This document shows positions 34,501-46,080 of a stretch of 64,000 nt of DNA, in pieces; position 1 is the stretch's first letter; each line of letters begins with the position of its first letter. The position numbers were made by a program, and so were the translations under genes. The notes beneath the pieces are model-generated. The model searched no databases. It was not told the origin of the DNA and saw only the letters and a list, made by a program, of their open reading frames with translations. Source of the stretch: Mucor racemosus (taxonomy: Eukaryota > Mucoromycota > Mucoromycetes > Mucorales > Mucoraceae); contig JAPEHQ010000026.1 in assembly GCA_027405735.1 (NCBI GenBank), positions 186,001-250,000 of the forward strand. Reading direction: 5' to 3'.

Positions 34501-36560
34501 TTCAATTTTCGACGAATATCAGAGTCTCCATTGTCAGAATGAGGAGCTCCAGAGGAATGTGATGTTTGACGAGGTTGTTGAATACCTTTAGTATTGTTAT
34601 AGTATTGTTCCTGTTGATGAGATAAGACTTGGTTTTCATTGTTTCCCATAGACTTGGGTTGATTCATTACAGAATCTTCAACGCCCATATGGTTACCATA
34701 GAATTGCTCAGGTTTCAATCTACCATGATCAGTATCTCCTACTGCACCAGATCCAGGAAAAGAAGAAGGTGATTCATTGTGAACACCTTGTTTCTTGTGT
34801 AAATAACCAGCCATTCCTAAAGAAGCAGCTGTAGCAGCTGTAGCACCTTGTCCAACAGTAGCAATACCAGGTGCTTTACCAGAAGATGGCTTGGGTTGAT
34901 TCAAGTTAGAATCATATACATCCATATGATTACCATAAAACTGTTCGTGTTTGAATTTGTCTTGGTTAGTTGAACCAACTTTACCCATATCAGTGAATGA
35001 CGAAGGAGATTCGTTTCTTTGCAACTCATTTGCAGTCGAAGATGGAATACCAGATGCTTGTTTAGACATTCCACCCGCAGATTCTGTAGCGGTAGGTTGA
35101 ACTGCAGTAGGATTTGTCATAAACATTTGATGTTGAGGGACATTTGGAACACTAGTGCCTCTGGAGCGTTTAGTAGCAGCTGGTTGATTAGCAGATGCGT
35201 TTCTTAAAAATACTTGTTCATTAGTGGGATAGGCACCAGAGTTTGATTTAGAAGATTGTGATTGAACTTGCTGAGGGCGCTTCTTGTTGGATAATTGTCT
35301 GGCAGATATAAACTCGCTAGAATGAGGAACAGCGCCATGCTCAATATCTTGATCAAGAGTGTGTCCAGCATCGTCAGTTGCAGGAGCAGGTGATTCATAA
35401 TCAACAAAGCGATGTTCCAAGAAGTTTTGATAATCTTTAGGCAAATGAGTGTTATTTTCTTTAAATTGAGAATTCATATCTCTCGATTGAGAATTCATAT
35501 CTCTCGATTGAGAATTCATATCTCTCGATTGAGAGTTCATATCTCTTGTTTGAAGATGTTGGCTGCTGTTGCTTGAATTTCCATCTTGATGATTGGAAGC
35601 CAAATGAGAAGCACCACCGCCAACAGCAGCACCACCAGCAATACCAGCAGCAGCATTACGAATTTTGTCTTTCATGGTATTTTGATCTAATACATAAATA
35701 TATAAGTAAACTGTTTAACTATCGATGAGGTATTATAATCACCATTAGAAGATCCTTGATCGTTGCTGTTAGTCATTTCGGAAGCCGCATCACGAACCTT
35801 ATTGCCTAGTGAATTGTTATTGCCTATGATTGAATATAAAAATTAGCAAAGAATTCTTACTGCAAATTGATTATGTAAATGTTATACCATCATCAACGGG
35901 ATTTGTTTCAGAATTTGCATGATTGTCAAGCGCTTTCCCGCTCTCTTGTAAAACACCGCCCATAGTCTGTTGAGCGATATTCAAAATTTGCTCCAATACA
36001 CCTTTGAATTGTGCATTGAACAAGAACAATTTGGCGACTTTCAAGATAGCACCAGCACCAGTTTTAGCATCACCTTTAGCTTGCTCTTTCTGCTGAGTAT
36101 CACCTTCGATACTTGGCTTGATATCACCAAGAGAAGCCTCTGATTTCTTTACATGATAGATCATAGATTGAAATAATTCGTCTCGATTTTTTGTTTGTAG
36201 AGCGCGCTGAAATGTTAATAAGAGCTCTTGAAAGTCTTTCAAAAGCAATTGGCCATCAGCCGACATATGGTGTTTGTTGGTTTCGATTGATTTACTGTTT
36301 AAAAGCTTATTCATGACTTTGTTGAGTTGTTCATTGGAAGGTAATTTTCCTTGACGCATAGACTGCACACTTCCCAAGACAGAAACTTTTTCGTCAATTA
36401 TTTCTGATTTACGTCGCCGTTCTGTCGTTCGCCTTACTTCTGATTCTGATAATCTTCGAACGGTTTCTCGTAACTCTACAGAATCTCGTCGAATCTGTTT
36501 TCTTTGGGGACAATGATAGGTTTCATCGCCAGGTCCATAGTCATGATAGATTGTAGCCAT
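31568..36560 (-). CDS. HAM1-like (BPI/TULIP-type) lipid-binding protein, about 1524 aa (8 exons)
   Basis: Exons are 36560-35888, 35823-35743, 35686-32832, 32773-32532, 32475-32286, 32224-32054, 31992-31859 and 31796-31568 (4575 nt, phases consistent). The N-terminal part is helical and basic (RRDSVELRETVRRLSES..., then QLNKVMNKLLNS). The centre, mostly exon 3, is a roughly 700-residue disordered segment rich in Asn, Gln and Ser with recurring Ala/Gly-rich patches. The C-terminal exons carry LWYDSNGHAAFKPHL, ADDYLRFSPKANV and VVFYYRRKSGFPKLSDSG, then a long helical end. The last blocks are typical of the fungal HAM1 N/C family, related in fold to BPI-like tubular lipid-binding domains. A membrane or lipid-transfer role is inference. 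A 21-bp in-frame minisatellite lies at 35465-35548. Confidence 0.82.
35465..35548 (-). repeat. 21-bp minisatellite (4 units) encoding SRDMNSQ repeats
   Basis: Four consecutive 21-bp units; the first three are identical and the fourth has three changes. Each encodes the heptad DMNSQSR near the start of exon 3 of the HAM1-like gene. Confidence 0.95.
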
Positions 36561-36777
36561 TTTTTTTTTTATTTAATTAGTTTGATTTACTCTTTTATTT
36601 TTCAGAGGAATTTTAAGGCTCTTTTATATGCAATTTTACATTTCGATTTATTGATTATTCATGTGGTTAATTGATGTCATAATTGACACTGCATTATTGA
36701 ATATGAAACCATGTCAATCAAATTCAACATTCATGGGCAAAATACATGCAAAAATAAAAAAATTTAGTATAGCTGCA
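36561..36777. other. spacer between HAM1-like gene and TRAPPC13
   Basis: This short AT-rich spacer must hold the HAM1-like promoter and the TRAPPC13 3' end. A T-run immediately precedes the HAM1-like ATG on the coding strand. Confidence 0.4.
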
Positions 36778-38127
36778 TTAATTATTTATTAAATCATCGT
36801 TATTAGCATAATCTTTTGATTGGGACAAGACAAAAATATCACAAATATGGTCAATATCTTTAGTATAGCCAGATAATAGGTCCATAACTTTTAATCCGCC
36901 AATCCTTTGCAATCCAGGTGTTAGTGGGAAAAATTCAATTTGAGTTTCTGTTGATTGATTTGCACCAACTTCTCCCAATTGTTTACTATTAAGACCACTC
37001 AATAACACTGATCCCATCTTGGTTTTGATGCTGCTCAAGACCAATTTCATATTATCAGCACTGTGATTTCTGATACGGATTCCGAGCTTAAATGGTTGCT
37101 CTAATATAATTCGAACTGGTCCTTCTCCAATCCAAAATGGTTGAACTTCTAAATCTTCCAACATGGGCGCTTTTCTAGTCAGTTGAGATGTTTGTAGTCT
37201 ACCTAAATCACCCATATAAGATCTCCAAACAATATCCAGCTTTCCTAATGCATTTGTTGTTCTGGATATGCGATCATTTTCGGAATTACGTGGTGATAAC
37301 ATGTACAAATATTGTCGAACATCTTGAGGATGGATAAAACTATCACCGAATACTGAATCGTTATCTTGTTGTTTTACTGATACACGCTGATTCAAATCTT
37401 CAAATTGAAAATGCTCTGATGGCTCAAATTTCATTCTTTCTAAAAACATAGGTCCTGCTGATACATTTTGTAATTGTGCCTCCAAAAACACTCGACCATC
37501 AATCATGTTATTCAACTTTGTTTTGACAGCAAGTGGATTTGATACCTGAAATTTATAAAATTTACGGAAATGTCTCTTTTTACCATCAGGTGCATTGTAA
37601 TGAACTGAGCAAACCAAAATATGCACGCCTAATTCTTTAATTTCATGCGATACTGTTGTATCATAGGTTGCTTGTGTTTCAAGTGCTGTATAAGGTGCTG
37701 TAGTTGTATCTGATAATACAAATCTTTGTGATGATGTTTGCAGTTCAATCTTGACTCCAACTTGTTGTACTGCAAATGGAGATTCATTATTAATACTAAT
37801 AAAGGTACTAAAGTTTTCTCCAAGGTATATGTTTCCAAATGCTGAAGGAAGTTTTAGCATTTGACTAAGACCAAAATCTCGAATTTGTAAAGCATTGCTT
37901 TTGCCTTCAATAGGATGCGAAGCTGTAAGATCCGATATATTCAAAGAATCTAATCCTTCGATTAAAGATGATTTCTTTTCATCATTTGACTCGTAATAAA
38001 TTGGCATAGTTGCTGTAAGTTGAGGACGCGATAACCTCATTACTTTTAAAGACAATAAATGAGGAATTTGATCATCTTGTTGGCTTGGACTCGGTGAAGA
38101 TGTTGTTATTGGACGTGGTGATTGCAT
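36778..38127 (-). CDS. TRAPPC13: TRAPP complex subunit 13 (DUF974), 449 aa
   Basis: Intronless 450-codon frame, close to the usual family length. The start region HLLSLKVMRLSRPQL is the hallmark of TRAPPC13. It is followed by LGENFSTFISINNES, HILVCSVHY and KFYKFQVSNPLAVKTK. Next come a VFLEAQLQNVSAGPMFLERM immunoglobulin-like strand pattern and a C-terminal ILEQPFKLGIRIRN / LPLTPG-like block (FFPLTPGLQRIGGLKV). TRAPPC13 belongs to the TRAPPII/III tethering complexes, acting in ER-Golgi and autophagy traffic. Nothing appears broken. Confidence 0.93.
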   Translation of the reverse strand: MQSPRPITTSSPSPSQQDDQIPHLLSLKVMRLSRPQLTATMPIYYESNDEKKSSLIEGLDSLNISDLTASHPIEGKSNALQIRDFGLSQMLKLPSAFGNIYLGENFSTFISINNESPFAVQQVGVKIELQTSSQRFVLSDTTTAPYTALETQATYDTTVSHEIKELGVHILVCSVHYNAPDGKKRHFRKFYKFQVSNPLAVKTKLNNMIDGRVFLEAQLQNVSAGPMFLERMKFEPSEHFQFEDLNQRVSVKQQDNDSVFGDSFIHPQDVRQYLYMLSPRNSENDRISRTTNALGKLDIVWRSYMGDLGRLQTSQLTRKAPMLEDLEVQPFWIGEGPVRIILEQPFKLGIRIRNHSADNMKLVLSSIKTKMGSVLLSGLNSKQLGEVGANQSTETQIEFFPLTPGLQRIGGLKVMDLLSGYTKDIDHICDIFVLSQSKDYANNDDLINN

Positions 38128-39514
38128 GATTATACTTTGAACAAGTTGAATAAGTAATAAATTAACCTATCTTGGTCAAAGACTCGTTACTTAATCCAAA
38201 GCTCGAGTGTACAGCCTGTGACCACCCAGTAATTTGAGGTTATTCGGCTTGAGCGTGAGCTTTCGTCCAATTATGGAGGTTATTGAGCTTGAATACGATG
38301 GATTAGGCCATAATAAACAACTTTTTTTTTTGGAATTGCTTGATGCAGAGTGTCGAAAAACATGAAATACAATTATTAAATGCTCATAGAGCTGATAAAC
38401 ATACATTAAACTTTATTGATATAGCAAAATCGGTCAATATCAGTACTTTGATGCCTCATTTTAATGATTTGTGGGCTATTTCTAGCGCTCAAATGCATCC
38501 TAAACCAATGCTATCGTTCAGAAGATTCTTTCTAATGCATTTCTGCGATTTTTTGTTGACTTTTAGTTCAACTCGAATTTTGCCTTACCATTCCTCGTTC
38601 AAAATCTCAAATTTCAAAAAACTCGATTTTTCAGTCGAAAAATGAGACTTTTTACTAAAGTAATAATCACTATCTTTGAAATATTAATGTTTGTTTTGCA
38701 TCTGGAAACCAATCTTTTTCAGAAAAACTGAAATCGTACTGTATCCAATATATCTCATACTTTTGTGCTAAAGTCATGTTTAGTTAAAATACTATAGTGC
38801 ATATTCACGTAAATTACATACATTTTATTAGCATGTTTTTGCTGATTAAATATGATACTTTGGCTCTAAAAATTCTTTGAATATTTAGTTTTTTTCGAAA
38901 ATGTCGAACCGGATATAAATAATGGCTGTTGCATTTCTAAATTTCAAGTCCCGGTTTCGACTACATTATATGATTTATGAACAGTGAATAATGATTAATC
39001 ATAAGCGAAATACCTCCTTCCTCTCAATAAATACTTTTTTAGCCTTTAACTTATTGTATTCTGATATTCAAGTATTTATTCGGCAAGATTTTTATTATCC
39101 ATAGTTTGCAATTGTAAAAGATATCTACATTTGCAAAGCTAATGTATCAACACATTTTTTCATTAATGTTTTATATATGGAACATATTCATCCATTCGCA
39201 CCAAGTAGCCAGTCTACAGATTTAACTGGAGATGGCTGTTAAATACCTGATGTAAGATACTGTACCCTATGATTGACTCTAAAAAATTGATGGTTTTCGG
39301 ATAGCAATCATATTGATTGGAAAAGGTTTCCTTTAACCACTTATATGTCCTTTTTTGATGTAAATGTTGATAAAAAATAATAAATAAATACATTTTATTC
39401 ATCATCAATTGCTTCTTTATTGCGTGTTTTCCCTCGATCCAAGATGTGTAAATGTATTTACTATAGTCTCTACAGCAATATTAGAAAAAGAAATGTCGAT
39501 AAAGAAACAAAAAA
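38128..39514. other. gene-free stretch upstream of TRAPPC13
   Basis: The 101-codon plus frame at 38340-38645 lacks domain signatures and was not called. An inverted pair, GTCGAACCGG at about 38904 and CCGGTTTCGAC at about 38951, frames a 38-base loop. A hairpin-like CTCGATTTTTCA-GTCG-AAAAATGAG lies near 38619-38646. Nothing else is recognised. Confidence 0.4.
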
Positions 39515-40000
39515 TCATATAGGATTTTTATTTAAGCAATCATATAAGCATTTTTCAGGATGCAAGATAATATTGTAGAGTTGGCTTGGTGAAACTTGAT
39601 TGCATGCTTCTTTGATTCGATCTTGCAAGGTTTCTTCATCAAGCATTTTAACTCTTCTAATTTTGCTTTTAGTTATAGCCCAAAACTGCTCTATTGGGTT
39701 GAGTTCTGGAGAGTAGGGTGGTAAGAAAATGTACTTATAACCCCTTTTGGTGATCAAATCCATAACATCAGCTCTTTTATGAATAGAGGCATTATCCAGC
39801 TTCAGCTTCTTTAAGGATCCTATCGGAGGCTTGTTGATGGTCAACTTGGTATTGCAAATATTCTTCAAGTAATGTTAAACTTTTGACAACAGGGGTATAA
39901 CTGTCTATTTCCATTAAGTCTTGTCCAACCTCATTCTTTTTTCCACCATGTCCGTCTTCAAAAACAAGTTGACTGTTCATGCTCATTGTTTTACTAATTT
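39515..40000 (-). pseudogene. Tc1/mariner-type transposase, internally deleted
   Basis: Reading the minus strand, an N-terminal piece (MNSQLVFEDGHGGKK..DLMEIDSYTP..LLEEYLQYQ) runs into a stop near 39792. The overlapping frame 39868-39515 supplies the C-terminal half of a DDE catalytic domain. This is KLDNASIHKRADVMDLI, then YKYIFLPPYSPELNPIEQFW and a helical end. The LDNASIHK aspartate and the PELNPIE glutamate about 35 residues on are the last two residues of the DDE/D-35-E triad of Tc1-like/IS630 transposases. The DNA-binding and first catalytic parts are missing, so this copy is dead. Terminal repeats were not found. Confidence 0.85.
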
Positions 40001-40040
40001 TATTAAAAAAATTGCAAGATGTTAGAATAAAAAACGACAA

Positions 40041-40559
40041 GCAAAATTTCCAGATGCGACAAGTAAAATTCTTAATTATAATTATTTCAAAGTTTTATTA
40101 TAAATACAATTATATGGTGATTATATGGTGATTACTAGCCAGATCACCACAGTTGTCACGGAAAAGAACTTTTCATATACTGTTTAGAAAAAAGAAAAGA
40201 ATGCTCATTTACATGGTTCTTGCTTTAGATAGACGTCCTTATGCTACACCTGCTAACACAAAAAAAAATAGAGCATTATCATTCAGGCTTATTTAGCACT
40301 TTACTGTAACTGAATAATTCGTCTGTTAGTTTTTTCAAACAAACACTCTTGGTATTCTTTTCTTTTCATTTTTAGTAGCCTTTTAAAGTAGATTAAAACC
40401 CCTTTACGTGCAAGATGTGAGTGTAAAGTAGCTGTGAAAATGTATGACCTGGTTTTGCTTTGACATATAATGTAGTAGAGGCAAAGACGAGGGATGCGTG
40501 TACTTTTTATTAGGCCGAGAATATGTAAAAAACCCTCCCAGTAGAAAACGGATGTTATT
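40041..40559. other. gene-free stretch
   Basis: Contains CCAGATGCGACAA near 40049, which recurs near 41562 in the same orientation and may be an element end. No gene was seen. Confidence 0.35.
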
Positions 40560-41161
40560 TTAGAGAGGCTTATGCTTTTTCAAGTAAGATGTGAAGATTG
40601 AAATAATACTATACACATTGTCCCAGATTTTATTTATTTTGGTAGCAATATACATCAATGAGAGAGTCAATATACAATAATGAAAGGGAATATAAGCTTG
40701 GTAATGGGGAATAAAACAAAAGATAGGTGGTGTTCTAAACAAGACCAAGATGCAATAAAACGAAATCCTTATCCAGAAGACATAAGACACCATTGACCAC
40801 ACTAATACGAATAGGTACATCGCTTTGGTAAACACTTGATACAAACGCTAATTTGAATATAAGGTGATAACCACTTAACTTGTTCCCTAAGAAAAAGGTT
40901 AGAATAGTTTATACAGACTATAAGATATTACACTTATCTCACAAACACCCAGATGCGTAACCAATCATATAATCAGTAGAAAAAGACAATACCGATCTGC
41001 CTGCCATCCCCTCCAAAGAAGGAACTACTGTCGCATTGTTGAGAACAACACCAAGCAGTGCAGATTGTTCGGACTCGTCATTAATGCCTTCCAAAAGTCC
41101 CACAGCATCAACGGCAGCCTTGTCGCTTTAGTTTATTCAACCAAAACCTAGTCCGTTCTTT
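40560..41161 (-). pseudogene. unidentified gene remnant: orphan exon plus membrane-protein-like tail
   Basis: On the minus strand, after CTAAAG at about 41127, a frame with strongly gene-like codons reads DKAAVDAVGLLEGINDESEQ, then SALLGVVLNNATVVPSLEGM. It continues as AGRSVLSFSTDYMIGYASGC before a TGA or donor near 40930. After an acceptor-like TTTTTCTTAG (about 40892) a frame EQVKWLSPYIQI follows. A different frame (40844-40560) encodes a hydrophobic protein end with at least two membrane segments (MYLFVLVWSMVSYVFWIRIS and so on). The frames do not join cleanly. I do not recognise the protein. It is probably a decayed gene. Confidence 0.4.
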
Positions 41162-41353
41162 TTCAAAAGTATACATTCGTTGGCAACACCAATCTGCCTG
41201 CCATCCCCTCCAAAGAAGGAACTACTGTCGCATTGTTGAGAACAACACCAAGCAGTGCAGATTGTTCGGACTCGTCATTAATGCCTTCCAAAAGTCCCAC
41301 AGCATCAACGGCAGCCTTGTCGCTTTAGTTTATTCAACCAAAACCTAGTCCGT
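40991..41353. repeat. tandem duplication, about 166 bp repeated at 197-bp spacing
   Basis: 40991-41156 and 41188-41353 are identical except at one base (G at 40994, A at 41191). The units are separated by a 31-bp unrelated spacer. The near identity implies a recent event. The duplicated segment is the orphan exon described at 40560-41161. Confidence 0.95.
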
Positions 41354-41729
41354 CCATTGAAGTAATTGCAAGTAAAAAAAAGGGAAAAAAAACACAACAG
41401 CGTCCGGGATGTCCGGTGATTTTTTTTAAAAATTTAAAGCCTGGAAATATATACGTAATATAAATTTGTGACGTATACAGCCGCAAAAGAAAGAATAAAA
41501 AGCTGCCATGAAAATTCTTTGATTGTTGCGATTATCTATAATTATTATAATATATTTTTTTCCAGATGCGACAAATTGTGCGACCTACTTTTTATAAAAA
41601 AAAAGCTGTACATGTGATATTTCCACAATGAGGTACACCATTGAAGCGTATTTTATTTTCATTAATCTTTTTTCTTTCTCTTTCTAATCAATTAATCGAA
41701 TTGATTATAAACGTATTTATCTTGGACCT
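41354..41729. other. upstream region of the acyl-CoA-binding gene
   Basis: No gene in its own right. A frame from 41641 overlaps the first exon in another register. CCAGATGCGACAAATTGTGCGACC at about 41562 has a partner near 40049. The promoter of the downstream gene must lie here. Confidence 0.4.
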
Positions 41730-42847
41730 ATGGCAACTATTCCACCTCATTATACTGATCGCTTCATTTTACAAAGATATAACAAAGCATTGCATTTTGT
41801 TCAGCATTTGCCTGCAACTTCAAATTTTCAACCTACAAAGAGTCAAAAACTAGAAGTATAAATTGGATTAAAAAAAGGGTGTTTTGAGGGATGAAAACTG
41901 ATTTACTTTTCTGTAATATATGATTAGTTGTATGCACTTTATAAGCAAGTTTCAGAAGGTGATATTAATACACAAAGACCTGGATTATTTGATGTAGTTG
42001 GTAGAGCGAAATGGTAAAGTGTAAATTTGAATTTTATAAACATGTATTTATTCATTATAAAGGGATGCCTGGAAAAAATTGGAAGGTATATCAACTCTAG
42101 AAGCAAGACATATTTATGTTGAAGCACTTTTGAGAGTTGCAGCTGAATCATATAAAAAAAATATTGGAAGAGACGAAGCGCAACAAATTATTCATGCATT
42201 TGCTATAATGAAACCTTCAGGGGGAGATGAAAGCAGTGATGATTTATTAGATACTGACGATACATCTACAAATCAAGAAGATAATGACGATGGTGATGAC
42301 ACTAGTGAAGCTTCAGAAGATGCTGAAGAAAAAGCATACCTTCGTGATATTCAAGAAAGCAATAATAAAATCACCCCATTCAACATTGTAGCAGACGCTG
42401 CAATAAACAATCATTCTAATACAACTACACCCTATGGATCACCCGATCGTACAAGCATTCAATCAAGAAAAATGCCTACCCTTACTAGATCAAGGTTAGA
42501 ACAACATCAACATCAACAACATCAACAACAAGCAAGACCATCATCTGTTGCTTCTATACAAACTATGGTTACCGCACCTGCAACACCTCGACAATTACCC
42601 ACATATGCTAATAGACCACCTTCTGTGGCAAATAGCATTTCAAGCGGTGTGCGACCTCGATCTGCAGTATCATCTAGGTTGGGGCAATATAATAATACTC
42701 GAGGAAACGAGAAAAAACCAGCTCACATGACAAGGGATGACTTGCGTGTGTTACCTAATAAAAGTTCGTTTAATGAGCCAGAGTTTATAGATGTCAATGT
42801 GAATCCATGGCAGCAAATTCCCACAAATCGACCAAATTTGCAGCAGC

Positions 42848-42878
<31 letters not shown>

Positions 42879-43745
42879 TGATAGTGGAGCTAGTAGCAGC
42901 GGTGATGATAGTGAGAACGAAAGAAGAAAAAGTAATAGTCGTAGTAGAACACCAATTGCAAATGAAAGGTTTATTCGTAAAACAGCTTCTTCTTCACATC
43001 TAAGATTGCCATCTCCTATGTATCAACAAAAACAGCAAAATAGAAAAAATCATTTATCATCTCCTTCACCTCCTCTTTATTTAACACAACAACAACAACA
43101 ACAAATTCATGGAATGACACCTATTCATGGTCATCAATTCCAATCTCCCGTACCTGGATCAAGTGCTTCTTCTTCTGTTACTGCCACACCACAAAATAAT
43201 ATGTTGAGTAATATGAGCGAAGGTCGAAACAGTAGTAGTAATAGAAATTTTACATTTGCAAACTCTGAATCACAATTGCAACAAAATCAACAACTTCAGC
43301 AGCAAATTACCACTTTAGCATTAGGACCAGCAACTAAAAGAGCGTTAGAATCCTTACAAAATGAAGTCATTGCGTTGAATGATCGTATCGATGACTTAAG
43401 AAGAGAATTAGTGGAAAGAGATAAACAACAAAGGGTGAAATCGAATAATAATCCAGGCAATGATGATGATAACGAATTATCTTATGATATGGGTGATGGC
43501 TGGCGATGGGTCGTCAAGGTATGTCATAAATTTAATTTGTTATGGGGTACTATATTTTAATATCTCTTTTATGTAAAATTTAGGCTGCTGTAAAATATGC
43601 TGGTGTAAACCTAATGACAGCACTCATTATCTTTTTCATATTATACAAAACAAATAGCCCTATTGCCTTCGCAATATTAAAACAAACTAGTAAATTCTGG
43701 AAATCCTTAAAACTGCGTGTTCTTATAAGTAATGTAGTTGTATAA
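41730..43745 (+). CDS. tail-anchored acyl-CoA-binding protein (ACBD4/5-like), 609 aa
   Basis: Exons are 41730-41855, 41928-42013, 42063-43518 and 43584-43745 (1830 nt, phases consistent). Residues about 10-100 form an acyl-CoA-binding domain. It reads RYNKALHFVQHLP, FQPTKSQKLELYALYKQVSEGD, PGLFDVVGRAKWDAWKKLEG and ARHIYVEAL; the Tyr, Lys and Trp ligand positions are present. A long disordered Ser/Gln-rich segment with a poly-Gln run (CAG/CAA, 42838-42878) follows. A coiled coil comes next (ALESLQNEVIALNDRIDDLR), and the last exon encodes a hydrophobic anchor (VNLMTALIIFFILYK) near the C-terminus. This architecture matches ACBD5-type proteins, which bind very-long-chain acyl-CoA and tether peroxisomes to ER in animals. 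The fungal location is inferred. Confidence 0.88.
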
Positions 43746-44264
43746 TAAATTACATAATCCTTATTGTAGTCAGTTTTAAATTGATTGCAACTACTAAATG
43801 TCATCACACAATGTTTATTTTAAACTTTATCAAATTTCCATTGCAATAGAGACTAAAAATATCGTTCGCATACATGTGCTTAAATCATTATCAGTGCTAA
43901 GCATCGATTCAAATTTATCAAAATTGCAGTTTTGGATTATACACTCAAAAAAATGCACATAATTTTGCTTTTAAGCTTGGTATGACTGAAAATACCGCAC
44001 ATTTTTTAGCATTCTGCTTAAATGACTAAATTCAATATGATCTTTTAGTTCGTCCAATTCATCGAAATGAGAAAGCAAGGTTAAAATTTGTTACTGAATT
44101 ATTTCCGTTCTTAACATTGTAGCAAAGATACGTTGCCAAAACAGCATTGTTTCCTTGAACGAGAAGGAATTGATACTTTGTGAAGGTTAGGTAAATGATG
44201 CTGTAACTTTTTAACATTATCAAGTTTTTATGCAGATATACTCAGAAACAATTTACACTCCACA
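43746..44264. other. gene-free stretch
   Basis: Contains the 3' end of the acyl-CoA-binding gene. The 75-codon minus frame at 43580-43807 is its shadow. Nothing else was seen. Confidence 0.4.
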
Positions 44265-45640
44265 AGTTAAAATGGATTTTGTATTTTTTTTTTTTTTTTT
44301 GTAGGTACCTGCTCGAGCAAAATTTGAATTTTTATAGCTTTCAATCTTCAAAATCGAAGAGTGCCCCCCTTTCTGTAACTAACCTCATACTAAATACTTT
44401 TTAGGGTATACCTTAGATGCTGCCAAACAGATAAGAATGGGTCACATTATGCTATTTAATCCTAAATATATTTTATATCCCACGACCGATTTAAAAACAC
44501 GTAAAATTACTGCTATTTTCATGAAAACTGAGTCTTACGTTTCATCCATGATCTACTTTTTTTTTCACTAAATAACACCAAGGAAAAATTATATGCCAAT
44601 GTACCTGAGATGTTCAACTTTGATCCAAAAATGAGTATCCGGAAATATCCTATTTTTTACAATTGGTATTAATTTTTTAGTGCTAAGGTTTCAGATTTTT
44701 ACGCGTTTTCAACTGCTAAAGTTAAAAACTTTGAGCCTGCATATCTCTGCAAAAAATTAAGCTATACAAACGTTTTTTAATAATGAAACTTACTTGTTTT
44801 AAAGCGCTCTATAACATATTTCAATATAAAAAAATTCTGAGCACTTTTATTTTTTTGACTTTTTTTTGACTTTTTTGTGGTGGAAATCAATATATTCATT
44901 AAATTGAGCAGCAATTTTTTTGCACTCATGCCATTGATCTTAATGGGCTCTACCGAACCAAATTTAGTTCTTTTCAAAATATTAATTTTTCGTGGAGATA
45001 TCCTCAAAAATGTGTACAAAAAGGTACCTCCATTTCTAGCTTCCATTTTTCCCTTGTATACTCTCATCCCAAATTCTGAATTTGAAAAAATTATTGACAA
45101 AAACCTCGCTTTCTCTACGAAAAATGCAGCTAAAAAGTTCAGAAATAGCTCGATCGATAAATAACTTTGCTGCTCATTATCTCTATAATTTATATTTAAA
45201 ACAGTTTTATAAAAAGTGATGTCTATCTTTAAAAAACCGCCATAATTTCAATCGCATTTTAAGCAAACTTTTATATAAAACATTTGTTTGAATTTTGTTT
45301 AGATAGATGCAGAATTTAAAACTGTATAAAAACCATTTAAAACGCTAGGTCTACTTACTTTGCAGTTTATGAGATATTAAACAATTTTGTTTTTTTAACC
45401 ATTTTTCTATTAGTTTTTACAAATCAATTTTGAAACTCAGTTGGTATAGGCTGTGAACGATGATTTTGATTTTCTCGACGAAAAACCAATATTTTTTGCT
45501 GAAATAAAAAGTTTAGAGTAGCTTTCAACAGAATTTATCTTGTAGATACAGAAAAAACAATACAGTACTTCAATAATGGGATCTAATTTTTACCCTCAAT
45601 TTTAGATCAATTTTAGGTCAATGGAATGTCAAAAGTCAAA
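44265..45640 (+). repeat. dispersed repeat family X, copy 5
   Basis: Full-length-looking copy collinear with copy 1, starting around ACAAGTTAAaATGG and ending around TTTAGGTCAAT. It has frames on both strands (44777-45100 minus, MRVYKGKMEARNGG; 44877-45164 plus). A T-run of about 18 lies at 44286-44303. Confidence 0.8.
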
Positions 45641-46080
45641 ACGGTCTATAGAAATAATCTTGCCAAAACATTACACTTTTTATTAACTATACATCTAGAG
45701 GATGTATTTATATACTTTTCAGCTTTTCGCTATATCTATTAATACATTACGTTGAATTACTATCATCTAAGGACATAGTGTCAATTAACGAGGACGTATG
45801 TAAAATTAACGTGGACGTATCCTCATTGTGTGGAAGATTGTATTAAAGTAAGAGGCTACGGTATTAATGTTTAACTGTATTTAAGTATACTTCAATTTTT
45901 TTTTGATGAAGCACTCAAAACCCTTTCAATGATGTACCTTTTTTAAAACTTGCATAATTTTTCGGAACTTCAATTAATTGGGTCGGACTTCTTTCAAATG
46001 ATTGAAAGCATCTCAAATTACTTAAAATAGAATTTTTATGTATCTCCGGCTGAAAATGGGAAAGTTATGGCTATTTTTAT
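45641..46080. other. gene-free stretch
   Basis: Two similar phrases, TTAACGAGGACGTATG and TTAACGTGGACGTATC, lie about 28 bp apart near 45786-45830. Nothing else was recognised. Confidence 0.35.

Noticed and set aside
38340..38645. 101-codon plus-strand frame divergent from TRAPPC13
   Set aside because: No domain signature and weak codon bias; overlaps no splice-supported model.
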